DNA of 61,369 nucleotides from Nitrospira sp. (GTDB taxonomy: Bacteria > Nitrospirota > Nitrospiria > Nitrospirales > Nitrospiraceae). The position numbers were made by a program, and so were the translations under genes. The stretch lies in NCBI GenBank assembly GCA_005116895.1, contig SWDO01000001.1:108150-169518 (forward strand). Direction: 5' to 3'. This document shows, piece after piece, positions 44,048 to 54,039 of this stretch. The notes under the pieces are model-generated. The model saw only the letters and a program-made list of their open reading frames with translations, was not told the DNA's origin and searched no databases. Positions within the stretch are counted from its first letter, which is position 1, and every line of letters begins with the position of its first letter.

Positions 44048-45277
44048 GTGTCGACCAATCCGTGGGGCAAGCGACTTGTCCTTGGAGTAACGGGCAGCAT
44101 CGCCGCGTATAAAGCGGTCGGGTTGCTTCGGTCTCTTGCGCGTGACGGTGCCAGCGTGTCGGTGGTCATGACTCAGGCTGCCACGAAATTTGTGACTCCT
44201 CTTACGTTTGAAGTCCTGTCAGGAAGGCGAGTGGCGACGGACCTCTTTGAATCTCATGAAGAAATGGTTCATCTCGCTATTCCAGAACAAGCCCGTGCAA
44301 TTATTGTGGCGCCGGCGACGGCCAATTTTCTGGCAAAAGCGGCACTTGGTCTGGCGGATGATCTGTTGAGCACGATGATGTTGAACGCTCGGTGTCCCGT
44401 GATTGTCGCTCCGGCCATGGATGGGGACATGTGGACACACCCTACGGTCGTTCAACATGTGCAGGTGCTCCGAGGTCGTGGCGTCGTTGTGCTTGATCCT
44501 GAAATCGGTCCATTGGCATCAGGACAAGTTGCACAAGGGAGGTTTCCGGCAGAGTCACGAATCATGGATGCAGTGCATGCCGCGCTGAACCCTCGGCGGG
44601 ATTGGCACGGACAGCGGGTGTTGGTCTCCGCGGGCCCGACTCAGGAACCCATTGATCCGGTTCGTTTCATTTCGAACCATTCCTCAGGGAAGATGGGGTA
44701 TGCCATTGCAGAAGCCGCGCGGGATCGAGGTGCGGAGGTGATCTTGGTGACTGGGCCATCCTCACTCACACCTCCTCCAGGAGTGACGACTGTTCCGGTC
44801 AAAACAGCGAGCGAGATGACCGATGCGTTGAATCGGCATTTCCCTGCTGCTACGGTTCTGATCATGGCTGCAGCGGTTGCAGACTTTCGTCCTAAAAATC
44901 AGGCCACACAGAAGCTCAAGAAGCAGGGGAAATCTGAACTCATGCTTGAGCTGGAAGCGACCCCGGATATTCTCGCGATGTTGTCTGCGCGTCGGACAAC
45001 GCAAATTGTGATTGGGTTCGCGGCGGAAACTGAACACGTAGTGTCGCATGCGAAAGACAAGTTGAGAGGGAAAGGGCTGGATCTCATCATTGCGAATGAT
45101 GTCACGCAGACAGGAGGCGGGTTTGGCAGTGATGACAATGCGGTCGTCATTCTCTCGGCCACGGGCGAACAGAGAGTCCTGGGTCTGAAGCCCAAGCGGC
45201 TTTTGGCCGATGAAATTCTGACTGCCGTACACGAGCTCTGTCTAATCTCGCCTCGTCGCGAGTCCCTGGTGGAGTGA
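44048..45277 (+). CDS. coaBC: Coenzyme A biosynthesis bifunctional protein CoaBC
   Basis: Bifunctional enzyme of CoA synthesis. The CoaC half has the flavin-binding VTGSIAAYKAVGLLR, VAPATANFLAKAALGLADDL and PVIVAPAMDGDMW. The CoaB half has LVSAGPTQEPIDPVRFISNHSSG-type motifs and ADFRPKNQATQKLKK. From the GTG at 44048 it has 409 residues. GGAGG lies eight bases upstream, better than the TTG at 44033. It follows rpoZ at 18 bp and its last bases overlap the next frame. Confidence 0.94.
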   Translation: MSTNPWGKRLVLGVTGSIAAYKAVGLLRSLARDGASVSVVMTQAATKFVTPLTFEVLSGRRVATDLFESHEEMVHLAIPEQARAIIVAPATANFLAKAALGLADDLLSTMMLNARCPVIVAPAMDGDMWTHPTVVQHVQVLRGRGVVVLDPEIGPLASGQVAQGRFPAESRIMDAVHAALNPRRDWHGQRVLVSAGPTQEPIDPVRFISNHSSGKMGYAIAEAARDRGAEVILVTGPSSLTPPPGVTTVPVKTASEMTDALNRHFPAATVLIMAAAVADFRPKNQATQKLKKQGKSELMLELEATPDILAMLSARRTTQIVIGFAAETEHVVSHAKDKLRGKGLDLIIANDVTQTGGGFGSDDNAVVILSATGEQRVLGLKPKRLLADEILTAVHELCLISPRRESLVE

Positions 45278-45285
45278 CTGGATCT

Positions 45286-46014
45286 ATGGCGTCTGGCTCA
45301 AAAAAAGTAAGTAATGCTGCTGAAATTGATCGGTTGGCCTTAGTCTTTGCTAAAGACCCAGGGTCTAAGGTGTTTATCCCTCTGGCAGAGGAGTACGGCA
45401 AAGCCGGCATGTGGGAAGAGGCGGTTGCTGTTCTTGAAGATGGGCTGAAGATCTATCCAGGGTTTATCACGGCCATGGTTGCGTTAGGTCGCGCCTATGA
45501 GCAGATGAATCAACCGGTCAAGGCGAAGGCTCTTCTCGAAGAATCCATCAAGTTAAGCCCCGATAATCTTCGTGCACATCGAACATTGGCCAAGCTCTAC
45601 GCGGCTCAAGGGGCTAGAGAAGCGGCTATCCGGTCGTGCAACGCCATATTATCAATAAATCCCCATGACCAAGAAGCCTTGTCGCTCTGTGCCGGGCTTA
45701 GTGTGCCGGTAACTCAGGGAATGGCACAATCGCAAAGGCCAGTGGATGAGAAACCGGTGAAAATTGTAAGTCTTGACTCTGACCGTCTTCACGGCGAGGG
45801 TATGAGGTCCGCCTTCGATCATGCGACGCTGGCACCGAAAGATGGAGCCAACGGATTGTCCAGTAGTGTACCCCGTTCGGAAGAAATGCCTGTCTCTATA
45901 ACCGGATCCACGGCTTCGGCTGCACAGAAAAGAAGAAGTCCAGTGATCGCACGGCTCGAGCAGTGGCTCAACTTGATCCAGGTCCGCCGACGAGATTCCC
46001 AAGTCTCTTCTTAA
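45286..46014 (+). CDS. TPR-repeat protein
   Basis: A 242-residue protein with about four tetratricopeptide repeats between residues 25 and 135 (EEAVAVLEDGLKIYPGFITA, NQPVKAKALLEESIKLSPDN, and AREAAIRSCNAILSINPHDQEA). The C-terminal third is Ser/Pro/Ala-rich, probably disordered, ending in a basic segment. No signal peptide is evident. TPR proteins scaffold partners; none is visible here. Start is uncertain: the ATG at 45286 or a GTG at 45274 overlapping the coaBC stop. Confidence 0.8.
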   Translation: MASGSKKVSNAAEIDRLALVFAKDPGSKVFIPLAEEYGKAGMWEEAVAVLEDGLKIYPGFITAMVALGRAYEQMNQPVKAKALLEESIKLSPDNLRAHRTLAKLYAAQGAREAAIRSCNAILSINPHDQEALSLCAGLSVPVTQGMAQSQRPVDEKPVKIVSLDSDRLHGEGMRSAFDHATLAPKDGANGLSSSVPRSEEMPVSITGSTASAAQKRRSPVIARLEQWLNLIQVRRRDSQVSS

Positions 46015-46135
46015 CTCCCCTTTTGAACTTTTCCATGACTTCACTGGTTTGACCCTCTGAGAGGGGACTGCTAGAATGCCCCCCCTTGACGCGGTAGGGT
46101 GAGGCTGGTGGTATAGGGGAGGTATTGCACAGGAC

Positions 46136-46636
46136 ATGTTGCGCATTCTGGTCCTTCACGGTCCTAATCTGAACCTGTTGGGTAATCGAGAGGAGTCCAT
46201 GTATGGGACGACGACTCTTGATGAGATCAATGCGTCATTGGAAAAGCTGGGTAGTGAGCTTGGAGCTGAACTGGTTATTCGTCAGTCGAATTTTGAAGGG
46301 GAATTAGTAAACTGGATTCAAGAAGCACGACGCGGGTATCACGGCATTATCATCAATCCTGCGGCCTACACACACACCAGCATTGCAATGCGGGATGCCC
46401 TGGCTGCCGTTGCGTTGCCTGCCATTGAGGTCCATTTGTCTAATGTTTATCGGCGTGAAGAATTCAGGCAGCATTCATATGTTTCGGGAGTTGTATTGGC
46501 ACAAATCGCCGGGTTTGGTGCCACCGGGTATCTCTTGGCCTTGCGAGGATTGTGCGAGCACATATCTGCTACCGGATCTAAGGGGTCCTCTGGTGGTCGT
46601 ACCTCAACAGATGGAGCGAAGACAGAGCGGCATTGA
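46136..46636 (+). CDS. aroQ: Type II 3-dehydroquinate dehydratase
   Basis: Third step of the shikimate pathway. The 166-residue type II enzyme shows [16 protein letters not shown], the active-site loop with Tyr in [27 protein letters not shown] and [15 protein letters not shown]. The final 20 residues ([18 protein letters not shown]) are a basic, low-complexity tail longer than usual. It heads the run aroQ-efp-accB-accC, a widespread arrangement. Confidence 0.95.
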   Translation: MLRILVLHGPNLNLLGNREESMYGTTTLDEINASLEKLGSELGAELVIRQSNFEGELVNWIQEARRGYHGIIINPAAYTHTSIAMRDALAAVALPAIEVHLSNVYRREEFRQHSYVSGVVLAQIAGFGATGYLLALRGLCEHISATGSKGSSGGRTSTDGAKTERH

Positions 46637-46682
46637 GGATATCACCGGGCCGATTGTGTTCTTCATCAGAAGGGAGTTGCGA

Positions 46683-47243
46683 GTGATTTCTACGGTGGAT
46701 TTTCGTAGCGGGGTACGCTTGATGGTCGAAGGCGAGCCCTTTCATATCGTCGACTTTCAACACGTCAAGCCTGGCAAAGGCGGTGCCTTTGTACGAACGA
46801 AGTTGAAAAGCTATCTTTCTGGAAATGTATTGGACCGAACGTTTCGATCAGGAGAACGGTTTGAAGAGCCTGATTTGGAAGAGCGTGACATGCAGTTCCT
46901 CTATGCGACGGGAGCTTCCTATACGCTGATGGATACTGAGACGTACGAGCAATTGACGTTTGAGAAGAGTCAGTTGGGAGAAAACGCCGATTTGTTGAAA
47001 GAAAATATGGTCGTGAAAATCCTCGTCTACGAGCATCGCCCGATCGCCGTTGAGTTGCCAAACTTCATTGAGCTCAAGGTCGTGGATGCGGATCCTGGTG
47101 TGCGGGGGGACACGGCGACTGGAGGAACCAAGCCGGCGGTCGTGGAAACGGGGGCGACGATCAAAGTTCCGCTTTACTTGGAGGTCGGCACCGTCATTCG
47201 GATCGATACTCGAACCAGATCCTATGTGGAGCGTGTTCGGTGA
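46683..47243 (+). CDS. efp: Elongation factor P
   Basis: A 186-residue translation factor that rescues ribosomes stalled on polyproline. From the GTG at 46683 (AAGGGAG six bases upstream) the chain runs [20 protein letters not shown] and has the modifiable lysine in the tip loop [15 protein letters not shown] (Lys about 32). The three beta-barrel domains follow, ending [17 protein letters not shown] longer in-frame extension back to 46383 overlaps aroQ and is rejected. The stop overlaps the accB GTG (47240-47243). Confidence 0.95.
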   Translation: MISTVDFRSGVRLMVEGEPFHIVDFQHVKPGKGGAFVRTKLKSYLSGNVLDRTFRSGERFEEPDLEERDMQFLYATGASYTLMDTETYEQLTFEKSQLGENADLLKENMVVKILVYEHRPIAVELPNFIELKVVDADPGVRGDTATGGTKPAVVETGATIKVPLYLEVGTVIRIDTRTRSYVERVR

Positions 47244-47803
47244 GCCGTCGGCGACCTACTCATTCAAAGACCAAGGCTCGTCGGATTGTGTTGCCACAGC
47301 CTGGGGAGGAGATCAGTCATGAGCTCTCACTCACAGGGGGGTCGACCAAGCAAATCCAAGAACTGATCGATCTGCTTCGGCGTAATAATTTGACCGAGCT
47401 TGAGTTTGAACGACAAGGCATTCGCATCCGCGTCCGCCAGGATTTTTCGACCAGACCGCTCGCGACATCGGTGCAGGAGTTTATTCCTACCCCGACTCAA
47501 CAACCGATGCATTCCACTTCAGCCACGACATCCGTATCAGAGGCAAACACGGGTTTTCTGACCGTCACATCACCCATCGTCGGCACGTTCTACCGATCGC
47601 CCTCACCTGATGCTGATCCATACGTTGAAGAGGGGGATTCTGTGAAGAAGGGACAAGTGTTGTGCGTCGTCGAAGCGATGAAACTCATGAATGAAATTGA
47701 GTCGGAAGTGGACGGTCGCCTTGTGAAGATCTTGGTGGAAAATACAAAGTCAGTAGAATATGGGCAAGCACTGTTTCTGATCGATCCCAAATCCGCTTCA
47801 TAG
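47240..47803 (+). CDS. accB: Biotin carboxyl carrier protein of acetyl-CoA carboxylase
   Basis: Carries biotin in the carboxylase that makes malonyl-CoA for fatty acids. The C-terminal biotinyl domain has [20 protein letters not shown] and the biotin site [13 protein letters not shown]. The helical N-terminal segment [19 protein letters not shown] is the usual family start. Here the GTG at 47240 gives a basic extension of about 33 residues ahead of that segment ([14 protein letters not shown]), which is unusual. The start is supported only by the GTGA overlap with efp, so a shorter form cannot be excluded. Confidence 0.94.
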   Translation: MSRRRPTHSKTKARRIVLPQPGEEISHELSLTGGSTKQIQELIDLLRRNNLTELEFERQGIRIRVRQDFSTRPLATSVQEFIPTPTQQPMHSTSATTSVSEANTGFLTVTSPIVGTFYRSPSPDADPYVEEGDSVKKGQVLCVVEAMKLMNEIESEVDGRLVKILVENTKSVEYGQALFLIDPKSAS

Positions 47804-47845
47804 GTCATCTAAAGGCGGTTCTCGCCATTGTATCGGAGCCGAGAC

Positions 47846-49186
47846 GTGTTTAAGAAAGTTCTGGTCGCCAATCGCGGAGAAATCGCGTTGCGAGTGATTC
47901 GCGCCTGTAAGGAGCTTGGCATCAAGACCGTGGCGATTCATTCTGAAGCGGATGCGCTTGCCCTGCATGTTCGAGCAGCCGAGGAAAAGGTATGTGTGGG
48001 GCCGGCTGAATCGGCATTGAGCTACCGAAATATTCCCAATGTTTTGAGTGCCGCAGAGATTACGGGTGCCGATGCGATCCATCCCGGGTATGGATTTCTG
48101 TCGGAGAACGCCCATTTTGCTGAAGTCTGCGAGTCAATCGGCATCAAGTTTATCGGACCGAGCTCGGAAAACATTGCCATGATGGGGGATAAGGCGAAGG
48201 CGCGTGAAATCGTGGCGAAGCGAGGCCTTCCGGTCACACCCGGGAGCCCAGGCGAATTGCGTAGCGAGGAGGATGCCTTGCAGGCGGCGCATACGATCGG
48301 CTTTCCCGTCATTATTAAAGCGACGGCCGGAGGGGGAGGCCGAGGTATGCGTGTCGTCAACAAGGCCGAAGAACTTAGCCGGGCCTTTCAGGCTGCGCAG
48401 GCTGAGGCAAAATCGACCTTCGGTAACGACGGGGTCTACCTCGAACGGTACTTCCTAGAGCCGCGTCATATTGAAGTGCAGATCTTGGCCGATCAACATG
48501 GTCGGGTGGTGCATCTCGGGGAGCGGGACTGCTCGATTCAACGGCGGCATCAAAAACTGGTCGAAGAAACACCATCCCCGGTGGTCGATCCCAAGCTGCG
48601 TCGGGAAATCGGTCGGGTGGCTGTGGAGGCGGTCAAGGCTGCCCATTACCGAAACGTGGGCACCGTCGAATTTTTGCTCGATAAAGACCGAAATTTTTAC
48701 TTCATGGAGGTGAATACCCGTATCCAGGTCGAGCACCCCATTACTGAAATGGTCACTGGCATCGATTTGATTAAGGAGCAGATTCGTCTGGCCGCAGGTC
48801 ATCCTCTCTCCATTCGACAACAGGATGTCGTGCTGACTGGGCATAGCATGGAGTGTCGGATTAATGCCGAAGATCCAGAGAAGTTTACGCCATCTCCCGG
48901 GATGATTACCAAGTACAGTCCGCCTGGAGGGTTCGGCGTGCGAGTCGATTCCGCCATGGAGTCAGGCTCGGTGGTCGTCCCATACTACGACTCGATGATT
49001 GCCAAGCTGATTACTCATGGCCGCGATCGTCAGGAATCAATGGCGCGTATGAAACGCGCGCTCGGCGAGTTTGTCATCGAGGGGATTAAGACCACCCTCC
49101 CCCTTCACCGTCGGATCCTCGATGATTCAGACTTTCAGAAGGGCCATGTGTCGACGACGTTCCTGGACCGGTTCTTGGCCGGATAA
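47846..49186 (+). CDS. accC: Biotin carboxylase subunit of acetyl-CoA carboxylase
   Basis: ATP-grasp enzyme that carboxylates biotin on AccB. From GTG 47846 (GGAG eight bases upstream) it has 446 residues, the normal size. Blocks: [35 protein letters not shown], the ATP-grasp Gly loop [12 protein letters not shown], the [16 protein letters not shown] segment, [16 protein letters not shown] and a C-terminal domain. All catalytic residues I can check are present. It closes the aroQ-efp-accB-accC run. Confidence 0.96.
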   Translation: MFKKVLVANRGEIALRVIRACKELGIKTVAIHSEADALALHVRAAEEKVCVGPAESALSYRNIPNVLSAAEITGADAIHPGYGFLSENAHFAEVCESIGIKFIGPSSENIAMMGDKAKAREIVAKRGLPVTPGSPGELRSEEDALQAAHTIGFPVIIKATAGGGGRGMRVVNKAEELSRAFQAAQAEAKSTFGNDGVYLERYFLEPRHIEVQILADQHGRVVHLGERDCSIQRRHQKLVEETPSPVVDPKLRREIGRVAVEAVKAAHYRNVGTVEFLLDKDRNFYFMEVNTRIQVEHPITEMVTGIDLIKEQIRLAAGHPLSIRQQDVVLTGHSMECRINAEDPEKFTPSPGMITKYSPPGGFGVRVDSAMESGSVVVPYYDSMIAKLITHGRDRQESMARMKRALGEFVIEGIKTTLPLHRRILDDSDFQKGHVSTTFLDRFLAG

Positions 49187-49390
49187 TCCTACGAATCTTT
49201 CCCTTCCCAATGACTGCCTTGACCGCGTTTCGCCATCAAGAAATCTCATTCCTTGGTGGGCCGTTGGGCTTGTGTTAAGCTAAATACCTGGGTTTGAGAG
49301 GGAGAGCCACCGCTCGCGTGGGCCGAGAGGTGCATCGCTTCTTGTCTTCCTGTTAGGATAGAGAGACTTCAGGGACTATCTGTAGGATAT

Positions 49391-50644
49391 ATGCGACGTA
49401 TCGCCTTTATTGTCGGTGTTGTAGCCATTGGACTTGCCATCGGTGGCTACGTGTTTTTTAACGGGGAGCGGAAGGCCCCCGTTCGGTACCGAACAGCGGC
49501 GATTGAGTTAGGTCAGGTTATTTCTTCCGTCAGCGCCACGGGGACGATCAATCCAGTTGTATCGGTTCAGGTCGGCACGCAAGTGTCGGGCATGATCAAG
49601 AGCCTGCATGCGGATTTCAACTCGCAGGTGAAGGCCGGGGATACGGTCGCGGTCATTGATCCTGAACCCTTCAAGGCCCGCCGAGAACAGGCTGCCAGCA
49701 ATCTGGAGATGGCGCGGTCAAACGTTGCGCGATCCAAAGCCGACCTGGCGCAGCGAAAACGAGAACTGGACCGCGTGGAATCCTTGTTGCCTCAGCAGTT
49801 TGTGTCACAAAACGACGTTGATGTTGCCCTCACAAATTTCCAAAGCTCGGAAGCACAGGTAAAGGTCGCTGAGGCGCAGGTCAAGCAAGCGGTAGCGGCG
49901 TTGAATTCGGCTGAGCTGGAATTGAAATATACCGTCATTCGGTCGCCTGTTGATGGCATCGTTGTGGCGCGTAACGTAGAGGTCGGCCAGACGGTTGCGT
50001 CCAGCTTTGCTACGCCTAATCTGTTTCTGATTGCCCTCGATTTGACAAAAATGCAGGTCGATACCAATGTGAGCGAGTCGGACATTGGAGGAATGGCCGA
50101 AGGGAAGGAAGCTGTCTTCACAGTAGACGCCTACCCTGGTGTGACCTTTACGGGGACCATCAGGCAGGTACGACTCGCACCCATCAACGTTCAGAACGTC
50201 GTCACCTACAATGTGGTGGTCGGTGTGGATAACAAGGACTTACGGCTCAAACCCGGCATGACGGCCAATGTGTCGATTATCGTGGCACAGAAAGACCAGA
50301 TCCTCAAGGTTCCTAATGCAGCTCTCAGATTTGCACCGCCGAAGGGTGAGGGGAGTCGTCGGGAGGCCGATGGGCAGGTAGCAAACAGGCATGGAGGAGG
50401 TCCGATCAAACTAGATGCTGGTACGCTGCCGTCGAAAACTATCTGGAGGCTGGTGGAGAGCGGCGACCTCGCTGCTCTGCCGATCCACACTGGTATTTCG
50501 GATGGCCTCACCACTGAATTACTCTCCGGCGGTCTCAGAGAAGGAGATCTCGTGGTTGTTGGTATCGAACAGCCGTTCGGCGAGAGAAAAGGGAGTGAAC
50601 TGCCGCCGGGGTTTGGGAACCAGCAACGCCCTCGCTCTCGATGA
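49391..50644 (+). CDS. MacA-type periplasmic adaptor protein
   Basis: A 417-residue membrane-fusion protein. One N-terminal anchor (IAFIVGVVAIGLAIGGYVFF) is followed by the lipoyl/hairpin region: VSVQVGTQVSGMIKSLHADFNSQVKAGDTVAVI, seen in parts, a coiled-coil hairpin (LDRVESLLPQQFVSQNDVDVA), then ELKYTVIRSPVDGIVVARNVEVGQTV and the beta-barrel. It links an inner-membrane ABC exporter to an outer-membrane channel. The ATPase and permease follow directly, so this is a MacAB-type system; no TolC-type gene is adjacent. Confidence 0.92.
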   Translation: MRRIAFIVGVVAIGLAIGGYVFFNGERKAPVRYRTAAIELGQVISSVSATGTINPVVSVQVGTQVSGMIKSLHADFNSQVKAGDTVAVIDPEPFKARREQAASNLEMARSNVARSKADLAQRKRELDRVESLLPQQFVSQNDVDVALTNFQSSEAQVKVAEAQVKQAVAALNSAELELKYTVIRSPVDGIVVARNVEVGQTVASSFATPNLFLIALDLTKMQVDTNVSESDIGGMAEGKEAVFTVDAYPGVTFTGTIRQVRLAPINVQNVVTYNVVVGVDNKDLRLKPGMTANVSIIVAQKDQILKVPNAALRFAPPKGEGSRREADGQVANRHGGGPIKLDAGTLPSKTIWRLVESGDLAALPIHTGISDGLTTELLSGGLREGDLVVVGIEQPFGERKGSELPPGFGNQQRPRSR

Positions 50645-50765
50645 GGCCGCTGATATCCCTCGACCGCGGTGTTGAACGTCACTCGTCTGCGGTACGCGGC
50701 ATATGTCACCCCCATCATTCCATCTTCATGATTCGCGTTGAAGGCGCGTAGGATGAGCTAGGCCT

Positions 50766-51476
50766 GTGAATCCATTGATCGTCGGCGAAGATATTTGGAA
50801 GGTCTATCGAGTGGGTGACGTCGAGGTGCAGGCTCTGCGTGGGGTGAGTGTCACCATCGAACAGGGGGAGTTTGTCGCGATCATGGGGTCGAGCGGATCC
50901 GGGAAGTCCACGTTGATGAATATTCTCGGGTGCCTAGATCAACCGACCAAGGGACAGTACCGGTTGAACGGCGTCGAGGTTGGACAATTGCGGCCCGACC
51001 AGTTGGCAGAGATTCGGAATCAGCAAATCGGCTTTGTGTTTCAGAGCTTCAACCTCATTCCCCGGACCAGTGCCCTGGAAAACGCTCAGTTACCTCTGTT
51101 CTACAGAGGACTGTCTCTGAAAGAACAACGTACGCTTGCCTCCGCTGCGCTTCAACGCGTCGGATTGAAGGGGCGGGAGCATCATTCCCCCACACAACTT
51201 TCAGGTGGCCAACAACAACGGGTGGCGATCGCTCGGGCGCTGGTGACCTCGCCCTCTTTGTTGCTGGCCGACGAGCCAACCGGAAACCTTGATACGGAGT
51301 CCAGTCAGGACATCATGGGGATTCTTGAAGGATTGAATCGGGATGGCATGACGGTGATCCTAGTCACGCACGAAGTCGATATTGCAGCCTATGCGTCGCG
51401 TGAAATTGTCGTCAAGGATGGTCAGATCCTCAGCGATCGAGCAACCAAGGGGCGGTCGCAGGTTGTGGGTGCGTAA
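50766..51476 (+). CDS. MacB/LolD-type ABC transporter ATPase
   Basis: A 236-residue ATPase of the MacB/LolD (extrusion-type) class. Walker [14 protein letters not shown]-loop [10 protein letters not shown], signature [15 protein letters not shown], Walker [13 protein letters not shown] and switch His in VTHEVDIA are all present. The start is a GTG at 50766. It is separated from the permease by no gap (next start at 51477), so translation is coupled. Partner adaptor and permease flank it. Confidence 0.94.
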   Translation: MNPLIVGEDIWKVYRVGDVEVQALRGVSVTIEQGEFVAIMGSSGSGKSTLMNILGCLDQPTKGQYRLNGVEVGQLRPDQLAEIRNQQIGFVFQSFNLIPRTSALENAQLPLFYRGLSLKEQRTLASAALQRVGLKGREHHSPTQLSGGQQQRVAIARALVTSPSLLLADEPTGNLDTESSQDIMGILEGLNRDGMTVILVTHEVDIAAYASREIVVKDGQILSDRATKGRSQVVGA

Positions 51477-52712
51477 ATGCTAGCCTTCGTGTGGCTAACC
51501 GTCATAACGGCGTTGAGAGTGCTCGGGCGAAACAGACTGCGCGCGGGTTTGACCATGCTTGGGATTATTATCGGAGTCGGGGCGGTCATAGCGATGGTCA
51601 GCATCGGAGAAGGGGCGAAACAGGCGGTGCAGAAGCAGATCGCCACGATGGGGACCAACGTCATTATGATCTGGCCCAGTTACATGACCATCGGCGGCGT
51701 GCGGGGCGCACAAGGTGGTGCCGTTACACTGACGGTCGCCGATGCACTGGAGCTGAAGAAGAGGATTCCAATTCTGTCTGAAACGGGGTGGCTCATACGA
51801 AGCACCATGCAAATCGTGAATGGGAACCGCAATTGGAATGGTCCGGTTCACGGAGTATCACCCAGCTATGTCACGATCCGAGACTGGTCCTTCAGCAGCG
51901 GAGGATCCTTTACTCAAACAGATATGGAGAGTGCGGCCCGGGTCGCGCTTCTTGGACAAACTGTGGTCGAAAACATTTTTGAACCAGGTGAAGAACCAGT
52001 TGGCGCGATCATTCGGATTAAAAATGTCCCGTTCCGGGTCATCGGTGTCTTATCCCCTAAAGGCCAGTCTGTGCAGGGATCAGATCAGGACGATGTGGTC
52101 TTTATCCCCTTCACGACTGCCGAGCGAAAAGTCTTTGGAACATTGTTTCTTGGATCGGTCGGAGGAGTGTTTGTCTCGACGGAACGAACCGAGGATCTGG
52201 TGGATGCCGCAGAACAGATCCGTCAGGTGATGAGGGCTCGACATCGCTTACAGGGTGAGCAGCCGGATGATTTCACCATTCGTACGCAGGTCGAAATCGG
52301 AAAGGTGCAGGAAGGGACGAGCGAAACCTTGACGGTCATGTTGATGATTATCGCGTCGGTCTCGTTACTTGTCGGCGGTATTGGGATTATGAACATCTTG
52401 CTTGTCTCCGTCACTGAGCGGACAAGAGAAATTGGAATCCGGATGGCGGTCGGAGCCAAACGATTCCACATTCTCATACAGTTTTTGATCGAGGCTCTGA
52501 CGCTCAGTGTGGTCGGTGGCTGTATCGGCATCCTGTTCGGAGTGCTTGCGGCGCGCTTGACGACAGTGATTGCCGGTTGGCCCACCATTATTTCAAGTGA
52601 TACCGTCGCCGTTGCGTTTGTGTTTTCGGTTGTGGTGGGCCTATTCTTTGGTTTATATCCCGCCAATAAGGCTGCTCGGCTCAATCCCATCGACGCATTG
52701 CGCTACGAATAG
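51477..52712 (+). CDS. MacB-type ABC permease
   Basis: A 411-residue FtsX-fold permease: an N-terminal helix (LAFVWLTVITALRVL), a large periplasmic domain of about 230 residues, and three C-terminal helices (TVMLMIIASVSLLVGGIGIMNILLV, then ALTLSVVGGCIGILFGV and VAVAFVFSVVVGLFFGLYPA). Such permeases use mechanotransmission to push substrates out through MacA and an outer-membrane channel. In E. coli MacB the ATPase and permease are one protein; here they are separate genes. Confidence 0.92.
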   Translation: MLAFVWLTVITALRVLGRNRLRAGLTMLGIIIGVGAVIAMVSIGEGAKQAVQKQIATMGTNVIMIWPSYMTIGGVRGAQGGAVTLTVADALELKKRIPILSETGWLIRSTMQIVNGNRNWNGPVHGVSPSYVTIRDWSFSSGGSFTQTDMESAARVALLGQTVVENIFEPGEEPVGAIIRIKNVPFRVIGVLSPKGQSVQGSDQDDVVFIPFTTAERKVFGTLFLGSVGGVFVSTERTEDLVDAAEQIRQVMRARHRLQGEQPDDFTIRTQVEIGKVQEGTSETLTVMLMIIASVSLLVGGIGIMNILLVSVTERTREIGIRMAVGAKRFHILIQFLIEALTLSVVGGCIGILFGVLAARLTTVIAGWPTIISSDTVAVAFVFSVVVGLFFGLYPANKAARLNPIDALRYE

Positions 52713-52734
52713 GGGAAGCACTCACCAGTGTCCC
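52713..52734. terminator. Small hairpin between convergent genes
   Basis: GGGA-ag-CACT-cacc-AGTG-TCCC gives an eight-base-pair stem with a two-base bulge, filling the 25 bp between the permease stop and the HD-GYP stop on the opposite strand. It may slow both transcripts. It is short and lacks a T-run, so evidence is modest. Confidence 0.35.
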
Positions 52735-52737
52735 TTC

Positions 52738-53937
52738 CTATGCATTCATATCTAGTATTGTTTCAATGGCCCGGACCTGGGGATCGCCGGCCTGGTGCGC
52801 GAGATCGATGACAAACGGTGTTGGGTATTCAGTGCCCCCTGGTTGGTGGGTGATGGTGATGATCGGTTGGTGTAGTTTTTCTTGATGAAGTTTCGTGACC
52901 ACTGCCACCTCTTGCGTATTCAGCCGCACATGACTATGGATGGGGTAGATACCGATTCGTGCGATGAATGACGACACAATTCGTTGATCAAGCGTGCCTT
53001 GCCGAGCCTCCTGATACAGGCGTTGAAATGTGTGGTGAGGAGTCAGTGGAGCAGTCCCGCCGAATCCAGTGATTAATTCATCGTATCGATCCACGACCAT
53101 CAGAATGCGTGTGGGGTCGGAGGTGAATTGTCCGCGTGACTCTTTCGGATAGCCGCTGTCATTAAGATAGGCATGATGATTCGCAATGAGATGAAGCGTG
53201 GCGGCTTCAATTCCCCTTTGTCCCTCCAACATCAGAACGGCACGGCGGGGATGGGTTTCGAATTCCTGTCGGTTGGTTTTGGCAAGGTCCGACGAGACAT
53301 GCGTATGCCGGACAATGGCAGGTCGGATCTGTAAGAGTCCGATGTCGTGTAAGAGCGCAGCGGTTGCAAGCTCGTGCAGCTCCAGGGGGTTGAATTGGAA
53401 GGCCTGTCCGACCACCAGTGACAGCGTACAGACTGCCAGTGCATGCTGGCTGAGCGTGGAGTCGTCGGCCCGGTTTTGACTCAAGGCCATGAAAATAGCA
53501 GAGTCGGTGAGCGTTCTCATGGCGATCGTGATTTCTTGGACCGCTTCGGCTGCCTGTTCAGGGTTGACCGTTCCTGTCTTCGCAATGGTCGTAAACACGG
53601 ATTGTACCGCTTGATTCATCTGTTGCTTGGCCAGCTTCGCCTGGGCATATTCTTCGTTCAGCTGGGCTAAAGACTTGGGATGTGTCAGGCCCGAAGTCGG
53701 TCCTGTCGTGGGTGCAGTATGCGTGATATCCGTTGCGTGATGGGGCGGAGCAGTGATTCCACGGTCGAGGTCGATGTCGACCATCTTCACTCCTGCACGC
53801 ACTAGTTTGTCAATCTGGGAAGACTGTTCAATCAGGAATGAATGGCGAAGTAAGGGGGAGCGGAACCACGACAGGTCCAGACGGGCGACGTACATTCCGA
53901 TCTGAAGTTCACTGACGGAGACGCGTGTTGTCGCCAT
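52738..53937 (-). CDS. HD-GYP-type cyclic di-GMP phosphodiesterase
   Basis: A 399-residue protein: an N-terminal DUF3391-like segment (VSELQIGMYVARLDLSWF) and a C-terminal HD-GYP domain with the HD pair in ALLHDIGLLQI and the later HHAYLNDSGYP. The family hydrolyses cyclic di-GMP. The GYP triplet is present and a metal Asp lies in MVVDRYDELITG, so activity is plausible, although the segment reads HAYLNDSGYP where HE-x(n)-DGSGYP is more usual. The gene converges with the MacB-type operon and has no obvious receiver or membrane domain. Confidence 0.85.
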   Translation of the reverse strand: MATTRVSVSELQIGMYVARLDLSWFRSPLLRHSFLIEQSSQIDKLVRAGVKMVDIDLDRGITAPPHHATDITHTAPTTGPTSGLTHPKSLAQLNEEYAQAKLAKQQMNQAVQSVFTTIAKTGTVNPEQAAEAVQEITIAMRTLTDSAIFMALSQNRADDSTLSQHALAVCTLSLVVGQAFQFNPLELHELATAALLHDIGLLQIRPAIVRHTHVSSDLAKTNRQEFETHPRRAVLMLEGQRGIEAATLHLIANHHAYLNDSGYPKESRGQFTSDPTRILMVVDRYDELITGFGGTAPLTPHHTFQRLYQEARQGTLDQRIVSSFIARIGIYPIHSHVRLNTQEVAVVTKLHQEKLHQPIITITHQPGGTEYPTPFVIDLAHQAGDPQVRAIETILDMNA

Positions 53938-54039
53938 CAGAAGGTCCGTCTATTGGTAAGCAGGGTTGTAGACATAGCTCTCTCAGGTATCGGCATGAAC
54001 CAGAAAGAACTGTAGCCGAGCGAGTGCTGGAGTGAGTGG

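Noticed and set aside
46383..46682. Extended N-terminus of elongation factor P
   Set aside because: It overlaps aroQ and has no family match; the GTG at 46683 with AAGGGAG fits the known EF-P start.
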